A DNA stretch of 64,000 nucleotides from Apis mellifera (taxonomy: Eukaryota > Arthropoda > Insecta > Hymenoptera > Apidae), in NCBI RefSeq assembly GCF_003254395.2, contig NC_037638.1:5136001-5200000 (forward strand), read 5' to 3'. The notes beneath the pieces are model-generated. The model saw only the letters and a program-made list of their open reading frames with translations. It was not told the origin of the DNA and searched no databases. Of this stretch, positions 51,401-58,003 are shown piece by piece. The first letter of the stretch is position 1, and every line of letters starts with the position of its first letter. The position numbers and the translations under genes are program-made.

Positions 51401-54400
51401 CCTCTTTTTAGATCACCTCGTTGCACGAAGTGAATAAACCATTTTCGACATGGCCATAATGAAAACAACATAAAATTCAGCAGTGACTATTTAATCCCAA
51501 GCATTATCGATTAGCCTAATAGGCGAATAATTTTACACCTTGAAATTACCGTGCAACCAAAGTTATTATCCCGTGCCACGGTACGGCAAACGCGAAATTC
51601 TATTATAAAGTTAAAGTTCGAGACTGAAATTTTGCACGGTTTGTTAGCCAGCTTCTAGAGACCATCGATAAATGTTGCAAGTTTGAAATAAATTAACCTT
51701 TCACGTACGAGCCGACTTCATGGAGTTCCGTCATTCCTCGTTACCTTTAAATACGTTATATTATTTCTATGTGTGTAATAAATGTAAATTTGTGTAATAC
51801 ATGCACATTACATATTTTACTCGAAATTACATTTCGTTAAAAATTAATTTCCAAATCATGAATACGACATTTCTAATCCTACGTTAATACCTCGATATAT
51901 TTTTTTCCCCCCCAAATTAATTTTCTTCGTATTTATAATCTAAGATTATTATACGTATTAATTTGTAATACAAGATTTTTAAAAATTTTCGTATATAAAT
52001 ATACAAATAAAAAAAAAATACTATAAAATTCGTAAAAAATGAAATTACAATATTCGATAAAAATCCAAGAAACAAACTCGTGAAAATTAACCGAAGGATT
52101 AAAAAAAAGAAAATCACAGAAATCTATCCGAACAAAGTGAAAATAAGGCGGAATCGCAATTCACGGAAACGTCGCTCAAGGAACGTACCGTTGAAAGGAG
52201 GCGATTCCATCGAAATGACCGTAATTGATTTTTATCCGTAATTAATACGTAATCATCGTTCCAATCGTCAAGTCATCGATCTGACTCATCGACGTATCCC
52301 AGAAAATCACGAGGACAAAAATCTGACGCGGTGGGGGCGCCTCATTCGGCCGGCCGCCATGCCGACTCGACGTTATATTATATTCGGGAAACGTTCGTTT
52401 AAAACTATCGATCGAGAGAGTTATGGCCGATAGTCGGCTAAATTCGGGGGAAGTCCGGTGTATTGTTCGCTCGCGACGCAACGAGAAGCTTCGTGAATCC
52501 CGACGCGAAGCCGAGTTACCGAGAAAAACCGACACGCAACGCGCGTAGTTTATCGTTCAAGGAATTATTGACGTTTCGTCGATATAATTGATGTTTGCGA
52601 ATCGGCCTCGTTTCTTCGACGACGACGACGACAACGACGACAGGTTGTCGACCTTCGGTGATCGATAGAAACTTTTGACGATTTTCTTTCCGAGTTGATC
52701 ACGAGCCAGGTATCGAATATAACTTGTGATTTTTAATGGATAAAAACTCGATGAAATTTCAGATTCCTTCTCATGCTTTCTCTTTCTTTCTCGATAATTT
52801 TGCTCGTAAAGGTATATCGTCAACCGCGCATAACCTTACTTTTCGTACGTTTTAAATAATCGAGACGATGAACGTTCGTCGAATTTCATCTTTGTTTTTA
52901 GGTTAAGTTTTATGCTTCGATGTGTGCTATTGTTAAAAAGAATTTCTTCTGATGCTTTTTCCTTTCTTTCTTTTTCTTTTTTGGATAATTTTGCTCGTAA
53001 AAATATATCGTCAACCGCGCATAACCTTACTTTTCGTACGTTTTAAATAATCGAGTCGATGAATGTTCGTCGAATTTCATCTTTGTTTTTAGGTTAAGTT
53101 TCATGCGTCGATGTGTGTTATTATTAAAAGAATTGTAAAAGTTCAGTTTTAATATGTGAATGGTGCGTCTTCAAGTAAATATAACTTTATTTTTTGTACA
53201 TTGTTGAAAATAATAAATTAATAAACGTGTTTCAAAGTAATCTTAAAAATTTGTAAAAATTTATTAATTTATGATAAAATATAAATATTTTGTACGAGAA
53301 AATGTAAAACTGTAGAAACGTCGCCTCATATAACGTCATCAATGCTTCAGAAACGTAAGACGTCAATTAATATTTGCAATTAATTATTATTTCGTATCCG
53401 ATTGGAAGTTCCAGAAGTGGAAAAATCCAATTATGTATTAATTTAACGGAAATTTAATAACGGAATCTTCTCTGAAGAACATTCTTAACAACATCGATAA
53501 TGTTTAATGATTATCAAGATGGAAGTGGAAGTGGAAAATTAAACGTAGGTTAGCTTTGGGATATTCCAAAGAATATGTTTGTCGATAAAAAAGAACTTTG
53601 ATGATTCGATGATTTTCGAGAAACTTCAATGGAGAAGTGGAAAATGGAATGATAGAAATGGAAAAAATTCTCTGTACAAATTTTAATTATAAATTACTAA
53701 GAAATTAAAAATTAAAATTTTAAAGAAGTTGTACGACTATATAAAGAAATACCAATTTCAAGAAGTTTAAATAAAAAATAAAAATAGAGAAAAAATTAAA
53801 TAAAAAAAATCTTGTAGAAGTTCAAAAAGTGTTGTGAAGAAATTGTTTGATTATATTGAGATATTTTAATGATTTATTTTAAAAAATTTGAATAATATTG
53901 GAAGAGAGAAAAAATGAATATTATAAAAAATTTTTGAAAAACTTAGAAATACTAATATACATACAGAATGAATTTTCTCAAATTATTTCATTATTCATTG
54001 ACTATAAATAAAAATAATTTGTTACTTCACTTATCATATTTGAACAAATATTTTTTCAAAATAATTTCTTGAACCACTTTTCCATTCTATTTTGTCTATA
54101 TTCAATTACATCAAAAATTCAAATTCCTTCATGAATTTCTTCAACAACATCAAAAATTTATAACAAAATTTTCATTTCATCGAAATAACTATATTCAAAA
54201 AAAAATTCACTGGATCTCGACGAAAAATCATTTTATTTGTTAAATTTATATCGTAATTATTTACATTAGTATTTTCATCTATTTTTAAAATATTAGAATT
54301 TACTTCAAATTCTTATCTTTTATCATCACGTCAATAAAATGTGTCCAAGCCTTAGTTATAAATAGTAGAACAAAGAACGTTCCAACTGTTCTCGAGCCAA

Positions 54401-56324
54401 TTTGCTACTCATCGATCGCGCTAGAATTGCGCTAAAGAGATTTCGAGAAAAGACATTGCGATATGGATAGGATTAATAAATGATGAATAAAAATCGTACA
54501 CGTTGAAAACGCGTCACACGTTAACACTTCGAATCTAGGCTACAAGAGTCACTCGCCGGGATATCCGAGCGAATATCGTGACATGGTTCGCGATCCATGC
54601 GACGGCCGCGCGAGCAACGTATGGAACCGAGCGGAACAATTTTAATGAAGATGATTTTCGTCGCCAGCGAAACGACGCAGTTCAAAAAGTCGATCTTGAA
54701 ACCGTTTTAGTTTCGTTTTTATCCCGTTTCATCCGCTACTTTCTTTCGTCGAGAATACGCATGCGCGTATAAAATATGTTTCCGCTTCGCGAAATGTGAA
54801 ACGAAGACGAGGATCCTTGACTTTGTAATTTAAGAAAATACGAGAAATCTTCGAAAAAAAAATCTGATTAATAATTTATCGAATAAAAAATTATTTAATG
54901 TAATATTGTAACAAATCATCAAAGAAACAATATATAATCCTCATCAATAATAAATAAATAATCGAATCGATACATCAACCGATAAAATACTGTACAAATA
55001 CTGTACACACTATATATATCCCCCAATAAAATTACCTATCTTGTACCACGTAAGTAAAACGGAATAGGAAATTCCTTATACGTGGTCAACCTAACAATCC
55101 TGGACTGTTTAAAGAAGAATACTTTTCTGCCGTTTGGTTACGCCAATTCCACGTAATAACAGTGAAATATTGAATCCGAGCGTAAACTGCAATTTAATCG
55201 ACTCCACGGCACGAATGTCTTCGGGACACGAGCGAGATCTTGGCTCGCTTCAAGGCTCTCTGCTAAACGTAAACGAGAAAATTCTCGAAGAAGGGAAATG
55301 ACGTGAAGTCCCGAGGGTTTCATACTAACTGACGCATCGACCCTGTTCCTCTTCTCTACGATCCTTTATATATCCTTCTCTTTCCCTCCGTCGATATCTT
55401 TCCTCACTCCTCTCTCTCTGTTTTACCGCGAGAGAGGATCAACGATAGTGATTGGCGATTACGTTAACCAAACACCGCGGTATACGCCCCTGCAATTTGC
55501 CTGAGGATCATCTTCCCCTAATCGCCGCGCTAATAACAGGATTACCGAGCCCTGACCAAGGAATCGTATACTTATCCCTAATTCGCTGTATCGTTATTAA
55601 TATATATAATACAATTGAGAACGTACCGTGGTTGCGATAAGGATGAGTACACAGAACGGGGCACGCGCGAAAACGCCGAAACGACGTTATTTTTCTTCCT
55701 TTTTGCACGAGAGTATCTTTTAACCGCGTTGTTGTAATTTCGAATTAATGAGAAAGAGCGAGAAATTACGCTCCTCCTGTCGATTCATTGATTCTTACTA
55801 TTATATGGTTATTAGAGTGTCTGATTGTTTCTTTTTTCTTGGATACGTTTTTTTTTTAGGTTAAGTGGTGTATAAATTAGCGATTCGTTCGCGATATTTA
55901 TCTTTTATAATTTCGGAATTTTGATTCGTGAGAGATTTCATATATATATTGAAATATGATTTCCTTTGTTTTTAATAGAGTTTTATGAAAAATTGAATAT
56001 GAATTTCAATTTCTATTCGTAGAACACTAAATCTCTTATTTTCTAATCATTATAGTATATCTATACGTATCTTTTTCGAATATGATTTTAATATTGTTAC
56101 GGTACAAATGTTTATGCACGAATTTAAAAGAATTAAATAATTAAAAAGAACACTTACGTGTAATGGGAATAAGAAGGGCTAGCCTGATCGATGTGCGTAG
56201 CCGTTGACAAGCCTTGCACAATGGCAGCTGAGGGATCCCTAGCTGGCGAAGAATTTTGAGCTGCCGGTACAGCGTGATGGTAACGCTGGCACATTTCGGC
56301 CAAATTCCACCCATGGGCATCCAT
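12911..56324 (-). CDS. SoxF: SoxF-group HMG-box transcription factor (Sox15 orthologue), 705 aa
   Basis: Eight minus-strand exons join in frame: 56158-56324, 42447-42630, 40973-41243, 15784-16006, 15119-15315, 14534-14751, 13745-14048 and 12911-13464. The total is 2118 nt, 705 residues plus stop. The HMG box spans about residues 172-250, with RIRRPMNAFMVWAK, NPDLHNADLSKMLGKKW, RRPYVEEAERLRVIHM and HPNYKYRPRRRK, which is diagnostic of Sox group F. The box bends DNA at ATTGT-type sites in the nucleus. Flanking regions are low in order and rich in S, Q and T. A 12-glutamine run sits at residues 657-668, followed by the distinctive end DFSVILADVRKTCYSS. An in-frame TAA lies just before the ATG, which fixes the start for this transcript. 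In Drosophila, Sox15 acts in sense-organ and wing development. Identity as a group F Sox is near certain. Confidence 0.95.
13007..13060 (-). repeat. SoxF: CAG/CAA tract encoding polyglutamine
   Basis: Mixed CAG and CAA codons encode 12 consecutive glutamines at 13025-13060, then P-QQ-A-QQ-A-QQ-P. The mixed codons suggest that the glutamine run, not just the DNA repeat, is maintained. Length variation between individuals is likely. Confidence 0.85.
13745..14048 (-). CDS. SoxF: SoxF exon 7
   Basis: It follows the acceptor TTCTAG and encodes residues 421-521 (VSYLNFERQ onward) plus one base of codon 522. The donor is GTAATC, a weaker site than the others. The intron to exon 8 is 280 bp (13465-13744). 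Confidence 0.88.
14049..14533 (-). other. SoxF: SoxF intron 6
   Basis: This 485-bp intron is mostly occupied by a direct tandem duplication of about 132 bp (14143-14406). No other feature was seen. Confidence 0.85.
14143..14406. repeat. Two-copy tandem duplication, 132-bp unit
   Basis: The unit beginning AACATAAATAAATACAGGG occurs at 14143 and again at 14275, nearly identical through TTTAATTTTTAT. The near identity implies a recent event. It lies wholly inside SoxF intron 6. Confidence 0.9.
14534..14751 (-). CDS. SoxF: SoxF exon 6
   Basis: It follows the acceptor AATTAG and completes residue 348. It encodes residues 349-420, starting DGTHLPSNQNPDPERD and ending YKKS. The donor is GTGAGT, in phase 0. 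Confidence 0.88.
14752..15118 (-). other. SoxF: SoxF intron 5
   Basis: This 367-bp AT-rich intron has a GTGAGA donor and an ATTAG acceptor. Nothing else was recognised in it. Confidence 0.85.
15119..15315 (-). CDS. SoxF: SoxF exon 5
   Basis: It encodes residues 283-347 (SKMDSYQGIPQIPWGG onward to SPVASPEPD), with a short glutamine run. The acceptor TTTAAG has a poor pyrimidine tract, but it is the one that keeps the phase (AT/G). It ends G/GTGAGA in phase 1. Confidence 0.85.
15316..15783 (-). other. SoxF: SoxF intron 4
   Basis: This 468-bp intron has a GTAAGT donor. It is AT-rich, with no repeat or RNA gene recognised. It contains AGTGCCCTCT at 15429, a weak member of the GCGCCATCT-like motif group. 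Confidence 0.85.
15784..16006 (-). CDS. SoxF: SoxF exon 4 (second half of HMG box)
   Basis: It follows the acceptor ATTTCAG and completes glycine 208. The segment 15879-16006 encodes the C-terminal half of the HMG box, including KKWRGLTPQDRRPYVEEAER and the basic NYKYRPRRRK. A P/S/T-rich linker follows. It ends in phase 2 at AT/GTAAGT. Confidence 0.96.
16093..16471. mobile_element. MITE-like element with TTCAAAAGTC ends
   Basis: The left end reads TACACCCTTGTTCAAAAGTC. The right end, reverse-complemented, reads TACAGTCTCGTTCAAAAGTC. The element is about 380 bp, bounded by TA, AT-rich and non-coding. It shares its terminal motif with 9867-10035. It sits about 85 bp upstream of the SoxF exon 4 acceptor, on the intron side. 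Confidence 0.55.
18230..19350. promoter_or_regulatory. CpG-rich block in SoxF intron 3
   Basis: This block contrasts sharply with its AT-rich flanks. It includes a purine-rich GA tract near 18890-18975 and a (TTC)n run at 19042-19072. Open frames here overlap on both strands and look compositional. A regulatory role is only an inference from composition and location. Confidence 0.25.
19042..19072 (+). repeat. (TTC)n microsatellite
   Basis: About ten tandem TTC units, continuing a CTCTTC lead-in. The minus-strand frame gives a glutamate run that I regard as non-coding. Confidence 0.85.
19443..20490. repeat. Tandem repeat, five copies of about 205-230 bp
   Basis: Units begin TTTTAACTTCTTAATTTT at about 19443, 19662, 19880, 20107 and 20317. 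Each carries GATAGCCAATGAATTATTTA and ends near GATTTTCTATGAGTTCCAT. Copies differ mainly by small indels in TA-rich internal runs. The array is non-coding and lies in SoxF intron 3. Confidence 0.9.
20491..21100. promoter_or_regulatory. CpG-rich, non-repetitive block in SoxF intron 3
   Basis: It directly follows the five-copy tandem repeat. The part at 20755-20920 is complex, non-repetitive and broken by stops, so it resembles a candidate conserved non-coding element. Conservation could not be tested here. Confidence 0.25.
21720..22800. promoter_or_regulatory. CpG-rich block in SoxF intron 3
   Basis: This block has dense CG dinucleotides and alternating GCGCGC runs near 21785 and 22085. It contains GCGCCCTCT at 22480-22488, a CTCF-like core. 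Open frames on the plus strand have no recognisable domain. Confidence 0.25.
23150..24065. promoter_or_regulatory. CpG-rich block with GA repeat in SoxF intron 3
   Basis: It includes a (GA)n tract at 23380-23399 and pyrimidine-rich DNA at 23680-23830. The open frames on both strands are low-complexity and are not called as genes. Confidence 0.25.
24590..24860. promoter_or_regulatory. Compact mixed-composition block with Sox- and homeodomain-like sites
   Basis: ACAAT cores, the Sox consensus core, lie at 24655-24659 and 24695-24699. A TAATGGATTA lies at 24771-24780, which fits a paired or K50 homeodomain dimer. The block is isolated between AT-rich stretches. Enhancer function is an inference. 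Confidence 0.25.
26486..27505. repeat. Tandem repeat, three copies of about 330-355 bp
   Basis: Units begin AAATGTTTAAAAACTT at 26490, 26817 and 27172. They share GAACGATCGTG, GATTTCCATAAATATTC and GAAGCATACATAACCTAAA (with small changes). The array is non-coding and lies in SoxF intron 3. Confidence 0.88.
28430..29120. promoter_or_regulatory. CpG-rich block with TC tracts in SoxF intron 3
   Basis: (TC)n-rich tracts lie at 28553-28590 and 28710-28730. A minus-strand open frame across 28690-29058 ends in RERERER from the TC repeat and has no recognisable domain, so no gene is called. Confidence 0.25.
29400..31090. promoter_or_regulatory. CpG-rich DNA in SoxF intron 3
   Basis: Two CpG-rich blocks (about 29400-30060 and 30360-31090) are separated by AT-rich DNA. 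A C run lies at 30426-30436, and purine-rich DNA lies near 30810-30860 and 31000-31030. No gene is supported. Confidence 0.22.
31650..32335. repeat. Tandem repeat, five copies of about 118-150 bp
   Basis: Units begin near AATAAACTCTTTAACCA at 31653, 31772, 31920, 32070 and 32210. They share ACAGATGGTTCACAATATATC (with some copies shortened) and TTTACACTTGATCCAAGTAATC. Variation is by substitutions and small deletions. The array is non-coding and lies in SoxF intron 3. Confidence 0.88.
32540..33010. promoter_or_regulatory. Complex non-coding block in SoxF intron 3
   Basis: This non-repetitive block has balanced composition and includes TGTTTAC at 32665-32671 (forkhead-like) and TGTGGTTT at 32818 (Runt-like). 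It immediately follows the five-copy repeat. Regulatory function is an inference. Confidence 0.25.
33780..34330. promoter_or_regulatory. CpG-rich block in SoxF intron 3
   Basis: This is non-repetitive and moderately GC-rich. Two overlapping plus-strand frames of about 65 codons exist, but neither resembles a known protein. It is followed by a (TA)n microsatellite at 34342-34366. Confidence 0.2.
35290..37540. promoter_or_regulatory. Extended CpG-rich region with TC tracts in SoxF intron 3
   Basis: It includes alternating purine-pyrimidine ATACGTATGC-type sequence near 35860-36000 and TC-rich tracts at 36211-36243 and 37489-37526. A minus-strand frame at 36480-36736 looks more protein-like than most, but is not called as a gene. 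See the findings. Confidence 0.22.
37900..39300. promoter_or_regulatory. CpG-rich block with GAG repeat in SoxF intron 3
   Basis: It contains a (GAG)n run near 38358-38392, GCGCATGCGT at 38728-38737 and dense alternating CG near 38715-38765. Minus-strand frames give serine or proline runs from the GAG repeat and are rejected as genes. Confidence 0.22.
39454..39479 (+). repeat. Long poly-T run
   Basis: An uninterrupted run of about 26 T bases in SoxF intron 3. A long poly-A run lies at 40082-40104. Confidence 0.8.
40973..41243 (-). CDS. SoxF: SoxF exon 3 (first half of HMG box)
   Basis: It follows the acceptor TTTCCAG and encodes residues 118-207 and one base of codon 208. The segment 40973-41081 encodes the N-terminal half of the HMG box: RIRRPMNAFMVWAK, ERKKLADENPDLHNADLSK and ML. 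The donor is G/GTAAGT in phase 1. Reading past it reaches a stop about 20 codons later. Confidence 0.97.
41244..42446 (-). other. SoxF: SoxF intron 2
   Basis: This 1.2-kb intron has a GTACGT donor and a TTTCCAG acceptor. It is AT-rich and contains ACGCCATCT at 41590-41598. No repeat or exon was recognised. Confidence 0.85.
42447..42630 (-). CDS. SoxF: SoxF exon 2
   Basis: It follows the acceptor TTTTCAG. Its first base completes threonine 56, then it encodes residues 57-117, starting MLDNYDRGEVTPPP and ending DTQIIS. The donor is GTACGT, phase 0. The in-frame ATG at 42629 could serve as an internal start if transcription begins just upstream. Confidence 0.9.
42738..42806. promoter_or_regulatory. 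Tandem pair of NRF-1/Ewg-like palindromes
   Basis: The 11-mer GCGCATGCGCA occurs at 42740-42750 and 42773-42783, inside a 33-bp tandem duplication. NRF-1 and its Drosophila relative Ewg bind YGCGCAYGCGCR at promoters. The pair lies about 110-150 bp upstream of SoxF exon 2, in the transcription sense. Confidence 0.5.
43190..44430. promoter_or_regulatory. CpG-rich block in SoxF intron 1
   Basis: Moderately CpG-rich, strongest at 43900-44400. Several overlapping frames of about 70-116 codons exist on both strands across 43970-44365. None has a recognisable domain and none is called. Confidence 0.2.
44447..45260. repeat. Degenerate periodic repeat of CATTTRTACA-type units
   Basis: Variants of CATTTGTACAC, CATTTATACA and TTCATTCATT recur dozens of bases apart, interspersed with (TA)n runs at about 44455-44475 and 45018-45040. 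The region appears to have grown by slippage and decayed. Open frames rich in Y, I and H here come from the repeat. Confidence 0.65.
45717..46042. repeat. Two-copy tandem duplication, 166-bp unit
   Basis: CGATAGATGAAA marks the start of each copy, at 45717 and 45883. Both copies carry ATACTAACCTAAC, AAAACGCGTTGATAATTTTA and a closing TATATAATATAAAGAAAT. It lies in SoxF intron 1. Confidence 0.85.
46230..46760. promoter_or_regulatory. Complex non-coding block in SoxF intron 1
   Basis: This is balanced, non-repetitive DNA between AT-rich stretches. It carries a CAGCTG E-box near 46345 and an ATTGTTT Sox-like site near 46390. Enhancer function is an inference. Confidence 0.22.
47028..47750. repeat. 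Tandem repeat, four copies of exactly 184 bp spacing
   Basis: ATCTCAATTCCAAATCTAAA starts at 47030, 47214, 47398 and 47582 (one copy has AAGTCT). Copies are nearly identical, the last slightly truncated. Open frames in it repeat the same peptide (NLNSNLNASIANFFSL), but 184 is not a multiple of three, so the frame shifts between copies. That argues against a coding role. Confidence 0.92.
47790..48480. promoter_or_regulatory. CpG-rich block with GA tract in SoxF intron 1
   Basis: It includes CGCATGCGCA at 47830-47839 and a (GA)n tract at 48183-48217. The plus-strand frame at 47949-48296 is rich in R and K because of the GA repeat and is not called. Confidence 0.25.
48900..49440. promoter_or_regulatory. 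Complex CpG-rich block in SoxF intron 1
   Basis: The stretch 49090-49345 is non-repetitive and rich in CG, with ACTTCCTGTG near 49320, an ETS-like site. No coding frame or RNA gene was seen. Confidence 0.25.
51162..51381. repeat. Two-copy tandem duplication, about 111-bp unit
   Basis: AAATAATTTTAATTAAAA followed by TCTTGCAC occurs at 51162 and 51273. Both copies end near CTTAATGGCAGTTT. A poly-T run follows at 51382-51399. Confidence 0.85.
52140..52880. promoter_or_regulatory. CpG-rich block in SoxF intron 1
   Basis: CpG-rich DNA with a GACGAC run near 52618-52642. Minus-strand frames across it have no recognisable domain. Its right edge merges into a tandem duplication. Confidence 0.2.
52761..53134. 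repeat. Two-copy tandem duplication, about 191-bp unit
   Basis: GATAATTTTGCTCGTAAA occurs at 52793 and 52984. Both copies carry TATCGTCAACCGCGCATAAC and TCATCTTTGTTTTTAGGTTA. It lies in SoxF intron 1. Confidence 0.88.
53135..54330. other. AT-rich part of SoxF intron 1
   Basis: Nothing is recognised here beyond AT-rich low-complexity DNA. Confidence 0.5.
54331..55760. promoter_or_regulatory. CpG-rich DNA in SoxF intron 1
   Basis: Two CpG-rich blocks (about 54331-54830 and 55030-55760) flank AT-rich DNA. ACGCATGCGCGT at 54757-54768 is another NRF-1-like site. No gene is supported. Confidence 0.2.
56158..56324 (-). CDS. SoxF: SoxF exon 1 (first coding exon)
   Basis: It encodes residues 1-55 and two bases of codon 56, starting MDAHGWNLAEMCQRYHH and ending SYSHY. 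The donor is AC/GTAAGTG, and the phase matches exon 2 exactly. An in-frame TAA lies two codons before the ATG, so this is the N-terminus for any transcript containing this exon. Confidence 0.88.
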
Positions 56325-56364
56325 ATATTAACACTGCTTCGATTTTCTTTGGCGTACCATCCAT
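56239..56364 (-). other. Upstream ORF overlapping the SoxF start, 41 codons
   Basis: This ORF starts at an ATG with G at -3 and G at +4, 40 bases before the SoxF ATG. It is out of frame and ends at a TAG at 56239-56241, inside the SoxF coding region. The main ATG has T at -3, a weaker context. The peptide begins MDGTPKKIEAV and is not recognisable. Confidence 0.45.
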
Positions 56365-56597
56365 TTCACACGCGTTATGACACTGTTCTCTTATTGGTCC
56401 TCCGTTTCTTTAATAACCGAATATATCCGATTCACTTACTCGTTTCATCGACCACGAACGAATTGAAGAAACGTAAACGAAACACACTTGCGCGACTGTC
56501 GTCCATTTTTCATCTCGAAGCTTCGATTATTGCACTCGAATTGATGTCGATCATCGAGAAAACGAAGTCGACGATTCTTCTCCTCTAGCGTAGAATC
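56325..56597 (-). promoter_or_regulatory. SoxF: SoxF 5' UTR segment of the first coding exon
   Basis: A good acceptor (TTTTGTTTTGTTACAG) precedes position 56597 on the minus strand, which suggests that this exon is joined to at least one upstream non-coding exon. The segment contains several upstream ORFs: 56510-56554, 56445-56513, 56410-56448 and the overlapping 56239-56364. Confidence 0.5.
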
Positions 56598-57917
56598 CTG
56601 TAACAAAACAAAACATTTTGTTAGCATCTCAAATTTCATTACAATTGGAAATTTCTTTAACCAACGATTTTCGCAACGTAAGAAACTATTCTAACCTAAA
56701 ATAAACTTCACTAGATGTGATCATATCGTGAAATGTGAGATATATTTAAAAATTTTATCAAATGTATAATAAAAAAATTCTACATATACTTGTTTTAATG
56801 AGAATGTGTAGTATAAAGAATATAACGATAGAATTGTGCAAAAAGATAGTGATGCTCATTATATAATATTCGAATAGATCACATGGTTTAAAGACCGGAT
56901 TAATGAAAGTGTCTGGTTAATTTTAGCGGTGATGAGTTGGTAATAAGGTTCCATTAATAGACGGGTTCAAAACGCCAGATACTAGATAATGATCGGTATA
57001 TATCGATAGACTTCGATATCGATCGGCTTCTATTCGAGAAACAACGATCGGAGCGTTAATCACTACCGTTGCAGCAAATCAACCGAACAGCTATAATAAT
57101 CGGTATCCATATTATGGTCCATCAAATCAGAGGTATCGTAGAGTTGCACCTAATCTAATATAGAAAAGAGAATAACAAGACCCCCGGAGGGATTTATCCA
57201 ATCGATCCAATTTCTTCCTCTCGATATTTTACGCGGTCACGTTCTTCCATGGCTTGATTTCACGTATACGTGTAATAGTTATATATTATTTATTTTTAAT
57301 TTTACACTCAAAATTTTTCTTAACAAATGCAAATGTTAAATTTTGTTTATATTAATAATTAAGAATAAAAATAAATGTGACATATTATTTATAAGTTACA
57401 TATTTTAACATTAGATATTAAAATTTTTAATCCATAAAATTTACTTATAATTTTTTATTTTCATTTTCTTCAAATAAATGCTTGTATTTTCTTTCTTTCT
57501 TTCTCTCTCTCTTTTAATACCTATTTATCAAAAATTAAAATATCAATAAATTTTGATTTTTAAAATTTTTCAAACTCGGATAATAAATGATCCTGACTTT
57601 CCTACATTCCAATATAGCGATCAATCACCAAATGACAAACGCATTTCACGGGAAATATACGTTTTTCAACTATAATCGAATAATTATTTATTTCCTTATT
57701 GTCCAACGACTGACGAACGATCCAATTACCAGAGAAATGGGCCGCCAATAATTTTCGGTCCTTCCAGTAAGTGGCACGACATGGGGAGACCGTGTGTGGA
57801 CCGTTTCAAACTTATAATTTCCTCTAGAAATTAATCGTCGACTACTGGGTTGGGTTAGCGCCGAGGTTTCCTTCGTGGCTTAAACGATTGGGTGTTAATC
57901 ACGCTTGTGACCACGAG

Positions 57918-58003
57918 GTGTATATAGATGTATACTTTTACACGTATATATATACACACACACACATACACACATATATAAATACACATATAAATATATA
58001 TCT
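57918..58003 (+). repeat. Compound TA/CA microsatellite
   Basis: GTATATATATACACACACAC-type sequence alternates TA and CA dinucleotides. It is likely polymorphic. Confidence 0.8.

Larger units (their letters stand above)
42631..56157 (-). other. SoxF: SoxF intron 1 (about 13.5 kb)
   Basis: This long intron has donor GTAAGTG and acceptor TTTTCAG. It alternates AT-rich DNA with CpG-rich blocks, and holds tandem duplications near 45.7, 47.0, 51.2 and 52.8 kb. A tandem pair of GCGCATGCGCA sites lies close to its 3' end. No supported gene lies inside it. Confidence 0.85.
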
